Below are positions 15,683-18,842 of a DNA stretch of 18,842 bases, piece by piece; the stretch's first letter is position 1, and each line of letters begins with the position of its first letter. The translations under genes were made by a program, and so were the position numbers. The notes below the pieces were generated by a model, which did not search any database, was not told the DNA's origin, and saw only the letters and a list, made by a program, of their open reading frames with translations. Where the stretch lies: the NCBI GenBank assembly GCA_946482495.1, contig CAMLRV010000018.1, positions 1 through 18,842 on the forward strand, written 5' to 3'. This stretch comes from an uncultured Flavobacteriia bacterium (lineage in GTDB: Bacteria > Bacteroidota > Bacteroidia > Flavobacteriales > Flavobacteriaceae).

Positions 15683-15719
15683 AAAAATCCAAATGCCTGA
15701 AAAGGTGTTTGGATTTTTT
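15683..15719 (+). terminator. Strong intrinsic terminator inside the cluster
   Basis: Arms 15683-15698 and 15703-15718 pair over 16 positions (two G-U wobbles) around a GAAA tetraloop and end in six T. It lies 10 bases after the 516-residue protein's stop and 15 bases before the next ATG, with no promoter visible after it. Downstream genes should therefore depend on read-through or on a promoter inside the preceding gene. Confidence 0.85.
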
Positions 15720-15734
15720 AAACTAATAGAAATC

Positions 15735-17507
15735 ATGAAATACTATATATCATTATTCCAGAAAATTAAAGAGTATTATAAAACGCAAAGTACAAATGAT
15801 GCGGAAATTCCTCTAATTTGTCCTTCATTACGCGTGTATAATAATGAGGAAATGAAACTGTTATTGCCTCAAATGCTGATTGATGAAAATCAAAAAGGAG
15901 AAGCTTTTCTAAAAAAACAAGATATTTCTTTTCAATTGAATTCGATTCCTTCTTCTGATAAATATTGGGATGTTAACCCAAGCAATACTTTGTTTAATGC
16001 TTATGGTAAAATCATTGAAGCCAAACAAGTAGAAGCAGAGCAAATCAAAGAAACACAACACCTTGATGCGAATAAAATTTTATACGACGATAAAGGTAAA
16101 CCAACAAAAGAAAAAAAAGCCTACGATAAGTATTTGCCCTTGTTTGATAAATTAATCACAGAATGGGAAGAACACGTAGCCAAATATAATAGCCTAACAA
16201 CGGATGATGAAAAAAATGTTTGGTTGGCAAAATTGAACAATATTTTATTGCGAAAAGAAAAACTTATTGTAGACCATAAGCTTCTTGGCTATAAAGAACT
16301 CATTGAAAACGCCATGAGCAAAATAAATGCACTTGACGGATTAGATATTTTCTTAGCGAATTTGATGAACTCAAGAAACATCATGGAAAATACTGCAAAA
16401 ACAGGTTTGCAATCGTTAGAGTCGTATCATGATATCAATTTTATTCCATACGATTTCATGTCAAACAAAAACGGTTGGACAAAATTGTCTATCGATAAAA
16501 AAGAATTAGATGAATTGTATGAAAGAGCTAAAGTGGAAAAAGATGATTTTCCTAAGGAAATTATTTCTATAGATTATGATGAGAAAAATATAATTGGTGT
16601 GGAATTAGAATTCTCCATTGTTACTTTACAAAGAAGTTGGTTTTCTAAGTCGACATTAGTTTCTAATTTTTTCAAATGGACCGAAGCAAAATCCATTTCG
16701 GATGGGGAAACTATCAGTAACGATTTTCTTCTGCCTGCGTTTCCGCTAAAAATGTTCTTGATTCAAAATCTTAAAATTAATATCGATCCGACGGTTTCAG
16801 CTTCAGTAGTGAGCGACATCAACCAACTGATACATTTCGGACCAATTATCATGAAAAATCAGCTTTTTGTAAATTCAACAAATAATATCAGTTTTATAAA
16901 AGCAGTCAGAAATAAAGAAACGTTGACTTCTACAAATGTCAAATATTATAGTGATAAAGCTGAAATTAGTAAAGTTGAAACACGAACTGTAGAAACGCCA
17001 CCAATTGTAAGCGCACCAAGAATGGCTTCAGCCCGAGTAATGGCTGCCAGACCAATTGTTATGGATCCAAAACCTATAATTACACCAAAGCCTGTGGTTT
17101 CAACAGCTATTTTGTCTTCAACCATTTTGGTGAATCCAGTTTTGTTTCAGCCAGCAATTGTGACTACTATTATTCCTGCGAATCAAACTACAATTGTGGT
17201 GAACATTAAGGATTCAATTACTAAACAAGCGGTTTATAAGTCAGAAATCTCTATAATCGGAATTAACAATGCTTTCTTCAAAGAAATCGAATCGAATAAA
17301 GAAGGTTCCACCGAAATAAAACTTCCAATTGGAAATTATAAATTGACTATCATCAAAGATGGTTATCGCGTTTTTGAAGAGGAATTGAAAGTAGAAAATC
17401 AAAATACCATTTCGAAAGAATATAGCCTACTACCTGAATCGGTGAATTACGATAGTTTTTTTCTCATCGGAATGGTTTGCGAAAAACTACCTAAAATTCC
17501 GAACTAG
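15735..17507 (+). CDS. Second, larger family member with Pro-rich linker and regulatory-like beta domain
   Basis: A 590-residue protein. The helical part (about 85-200) ends in LLGYKELIENAMSKIN, matching the module in the two preceding genes. The middle aligns with the 516-residue protein: WTKLSIDKKELDELY (248-262) with WLEYKFSKSEFDSNY, SWFSKSTLVSNFFKW (301-315), and LLPAFPLKMFLIQNLKI (332-348). Next come a Pro/Val/Ala-rich linker (421-480), a carboxypeptidase-regulatory-like (PEGA-like) beta domain (about 484-565: ITKQAVYKSEISI, LPIGNYKLTIIKDGY) and the end FLIGMVCEKLPKIPN. The Ser/Gly-rich stretch of its relative is replaced by charged residues. I start at ATG 15735, since an upstream ATG at 15693 lies inside the terminator hairpin. 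No signal peptide is visible. Function is unknown. Confidence 0.87.
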   Translation: MKYYISLFQKIKEYYKTQSTNDAEIPLICPSLRVYNNEEMKLLLPQMLIDENQKGEAFLKKQDISFQLNSIPSSDKYWDVNPSNTLFNAYGKIIEAKQVEAEQIKETQHLDANKILYDDKGKPTKEKKAYDKYLPLFDKLITEWEEHVAKYNSLTTDDEKNVWLAKLNNILLRKEKLIVDHKLLGYKELIENAMSKINALDGLDIFLANLMNSRNIMENTAKTGLQSLESYHDINFIPYDFMSNKNGWTKLSIDKKELDELYERAKVEKDDFPKEIISIDYDEKNIIGVELEFSIVTLQRSWFSKSTLVSNFFKWTEAKSISDGETISNDFLLPAFPLKMFLIQNLKINIDPTVSASVVSDINQLIHFGPIIMKNQLFVNSTNNISFIKAVRNKETLTSTNVKYYSDKAEISKVETRTVETPPIVSAPRMASARVMAARPIVMDPKPIITPKPVVSTAILSSTILVNPVLFQPAIVTTIIPANQTTIVVNIKDSITKQAVYKSEISIIGINNAFFKEIESNKEGSTEIKLPIGNYKLTIIKDGYRVFEEELKVENQNTISKEYSLLPESVNYDSFFLIGMVCEKLPKIPN

Positions 17508-17530
17508 TTTATAACTAAAAATCACTCGTC

Positions 17531-18355
17531 ATGAAAACAATAAAATACAATAATAAAACTTCCGAAGTCGTGACGCTTTGCGAAATGCTTAATAATTTAG
17601 GCTACAATTTAATGGTTTCAGATTCGTTCACTCTTGCTGTTGATGCAGCAGTTAAAGATTTTCAATCTAAACATAATTTGGTTGTTGATGGAATTGTAGG
17701 AACTAAAAGTTGGTCGAAATTATATGAATTGAATTTACAATTTACTAATCATAACGACAAATTTTTATCAGAACAAGATTTAATCCACTTTTCTAATATT
17801 TTCGAATTAGAATTGGCTACTGTAAAAGCGGTTAATGAAGTAGAAAGCAGTGGTAAAGGTTTTTTATTGAGCGGAAAACCCAAGATTTTGTTCGAAGGTC
17901 ATGTTTTTTGGAGAGAATTAGAAAGAAGAAGTGTCAATCCGAACAATTATTGGAATAATAATACTGCTGATGTATTGTACAAAAGTTGGACAAAAAAGTA
18001 TTATGTAGGCGGAGAAGGTGAATATTTACGTTTACAGAAAGCGATGCAAATTGGCTCAGGACAAGATTTTGTAGACGCTGCAAATGCTTCCGCTTCTTGG
18101 GGATGTTTTCAAATTATGGGTTTTCATGCACTACCATTAGGATATACTAGTATTGACGATTTTGTACAAAAAATGCAGTTGAACGAAGGTGAACATCTGA
18201 AAGCTTTTGGTCAGTTTTTAAAAATCAATCATTTAATTTCTTATCTACAAAATAAAGAATGGGATGAATTTGCCAGACGTTATAATGGCGCTTCTTATAA
18301 AGTGAATAAATACGATATAAAATTGGCTCACGCTTACGCGAAATATTCTAATTAA
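17531..18355 (+). CDS. N-acetylmuramidase (DUF3380/PF11860 type) with peptidoglycan-binding domain
   Basis: A 274-residue two-domain wall hydrolase. Residues 1-68 form a PG_binding_1 domain (VVTLCEMLNNLGYN, then AAVKDFQSKHNLVVDGIVGTKSW). Residues about 80-274 are an N-acetylmuramidase domain: ATVKAVNEVESSGKGFL (catalytic Glu probably Glu105), KPKILFEGHVFWRELERR, and SWGCFQIMGFHALPLGY with the closing RRYNG. This resembles phage modular endolysins, which cut the glycan backbone of peptidoglycan. There is no signal peptide, so the enzyme needs a membrane breach or a dedicated export route to reach its substrate. No phage structural gene or holin lies in the window. It sits 23 bases behind the 590-residue protein gene. 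Confidence 0.93.
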   Translation: MKTIKYNNKTSEVVTLCEMLNNLGYNLMVSDSFTLAVDAAVKDFQSKHNLVVDGIVGTKSWSKLYELNLQFTNHNDKFLSEQDLIHFSNIFELELATVKAVNEVESSGKGFLLSGKPKILFEGHVFWRELERRSVNPNNYWNNNTADVLYKSWTKKYYVGGEGEYLRLQKAMQIGSGQDFVDAANASASWGCFQIMGFHALPLGYTSIDDFVQKMQLNEGEHLKAFGQFLKINHLISYLQNKEWDEFARRYNGASYKVNKYDIKLAHAYAKYSN

Positions 18356-18370
18356 TTTAAATTTTGAAAT
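18354..18370 (+). repeat. 17-base leader repeat, second copy
   Basis: AATTTAAATTTTGAAAT here is identical to 11890-11906. Each copy ends one base before an ATG, that of the caspase gene and that of the last gene of the cluster. The first ten bases are a palindrome. The repeat probably acts in translation initiation. Confidence 0.6.
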
Positions 18371-18371
18371 C

Positions 18372-18746
18372 ATGGAAAATCGTGTACTGGAAATGATTGA
18401 CATTTTGTCTAACAAAAAACTCATTAGAGAAAAAGTTAATAGCGACAGAGATTACTCTGGTGGTGGTTGGTTTGATGAAAAAAAGGAAACACTTTTTTTG
18501 TGTTCTGATAAAAGTTTTGCTTTTGTGATTGAATCTTTTTCAAGTGTTTCTTCAGGTGGATTTTCGTTACCCTCGCAAAGTAGGAATGAGTATTTCGGAA
18601 CTTGGAATATTATTGAAGAAGATTTTACCTTGTTTTTGATGTTGAGGTATCAAGATGGCTCATTAGAAAAAATACAAACCAGAAGTTTAGGTCGAGGTTT
18701 ACAAGAGTTAAATTACATCACATGGAACAGATATTTGATGGAATAA
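18372..18746 (+). CDS. Small beta-rich protein of unknown function, last gene of the cluster
   Basis: A 124-residue protein without signal peptide or membrane helix. After a short N-terminal helix (ENRVLEMIDILSNKKL) it is dominated by alternating strand patterns: ETLFLCSDKSFAFVIES, a Ser/Gly-rich turn (SSVSSGGFSLPSQS), FGTWNI, FTLFLMLRYQDGSLEKI and a final NYITWNRYLM. The FGTW motif after a Ser-rich segment, followed by paired strands, suggests a small lipocalin-like or other beta barrel, but I cannot name a family. It starts 16 bases behind the muramidase gene and shares a 17-base leader with the caspase gene. It could be an accessory or immunity-type protein; no direct evidence. Confidence 0.8.
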   Translation: MENRVLEMIDILSNKKLIREKVNSDRDYSGGGWFDEKKETLFLCSDKSFAFVIESFSSVSSGGFSLPSQSRNEYFGTWNIIEEDFTLFLMLRYQDGSLEKIQTRSLGRGLQELNYITWNRYLME

Positions 18747-18776
18747 AAAAGAGCGTCGAAATTGACGCTCTTTTTT
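18745..18776. terminator. Bidirectional terminator closing the cluster
   Basis: AAAAAAGAGCGTC (18745-18757), a six-base loop, then the exact complement (18764-18776) ending in six T. It begins inside the stop codon of the last cluster gene. The A tract on one side and T tract on the other would also let it stop transcription arriving from the right. Confidence 0.88.
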
Positions 18777-18812
18777 CATTATAATCAAAATAGGCATTGT
18801 AATTAACTAACT

Positions 18813-18842
18813 CTATTTCTTAATAATCAAGAACTCACTACG
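18813..18842 (-). CDS. Possible 3' end of a leftward gene cut by the window edge
   Basis: On the minus strand the last bases read as ...RSEFLIIKK followed by TAG (18813-18815). A Lys-rich hydrophobic ending is common for flavobacterial C-termini, and the bidirectional terminator at 18745-18776 would fit a convergent gene. Only nine residues are visible, so this is a weak call. Confidence 0.25.
   Translation of the reverse strand, partial: RSEFLIIKK

Noticed and set aside
15693..15734. An upstream in-frame ATG that would lengthen the 590-residue protein by 14 residues
   Set aside because: It lies inside the terminator hairpin at 15683-15719, and the ATG at 15735 has the A-rich AATC leader shared with neighbouring cluster genes.
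1..18842. CRISPR arrays, insertion sequences or transposase genes
   Set aside because: No regularly spaced repeats, no terminal inverted repeats around a transposase-like frame and no integrase were seen anywhere in the window.

Overview
The window looks like chromosomal DNA of a flavobacterium-like member of the Bacteroidota. It is AT-rich, several genes carry the Bacteroidota promoter box TAnnTTTG shortly upstream, translation starts sit behind A/T-rich leaders rather than strong GGAGG sites, and the gene types (DUF4271 next to hemD, DUF4296 lipoprotein, ATP-type PckA, saccharopine-dehydrogenase-like gene plus Lrp regulator) are typical of that group. The species cannot be named from the sequence alone.

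Region 1 (1-9082) is ordinary housekeeping DNA: the 3' end of a DUF3050 gene; a leftward operon of a GT2 glycosyltransferase, dihydroorotase and a DUF4296 lipoprotein; a rightward DUF4271 membrane protein plus uroporphyrinogen-III synthase; leftward pckA and a DUF423 membrane protein; and a rightward saccharopine-dehydrogenase-like gene, an Lrp/AsnC regulator and a small membrane protein. Clear hairpin-plus-T-tract terminators separate several of these units.

Region 2 (9079-11570, leftward) is a compact four-gene signalling operon: a 144-residue protein of unknown function, a seven-helix membrane protein, a single-helix sensor histidine kinase and a NarL/LuxR-type response regulator. Its promoter (TTG-N21-TAAATTTG) lies at 11595-11626.

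Region 3 (11908-18746, rightward) is the accessory part and the most interesting. Seven genes follow one another with short gaps: a type I metacaspase-like protease; a V8/glutamyl-endopeptidase-like serine protease with an N-terminal pro-region; a 119-residue helical protein; a 516-residue protein of an uncharacterised family with a Ser/Gly-rich beta region; a 590-residue relative with a Pro-rich linker and a carboxypeptidase-regulatory-like domain; a peptidoglycan-binding N-acetylmuramidase; and a small beta-rich protein. None has a visible signal peptide. The three middle proteins share a helical module, so a module has been duplicated and reshaped within the cluster. Two proteases, candidate membrane-active proteins and a wall-cutting enzyme in one cluster suggest a protease-triggered killing or self-lysis cassette. 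That function is inference. A strong terminator at 15683-15719 divides the cluster, and a bidirectional terminator closes it at 18745-18776. The signalling operon is divergently placed across a 300-bp intergenic region and may or may not control it.
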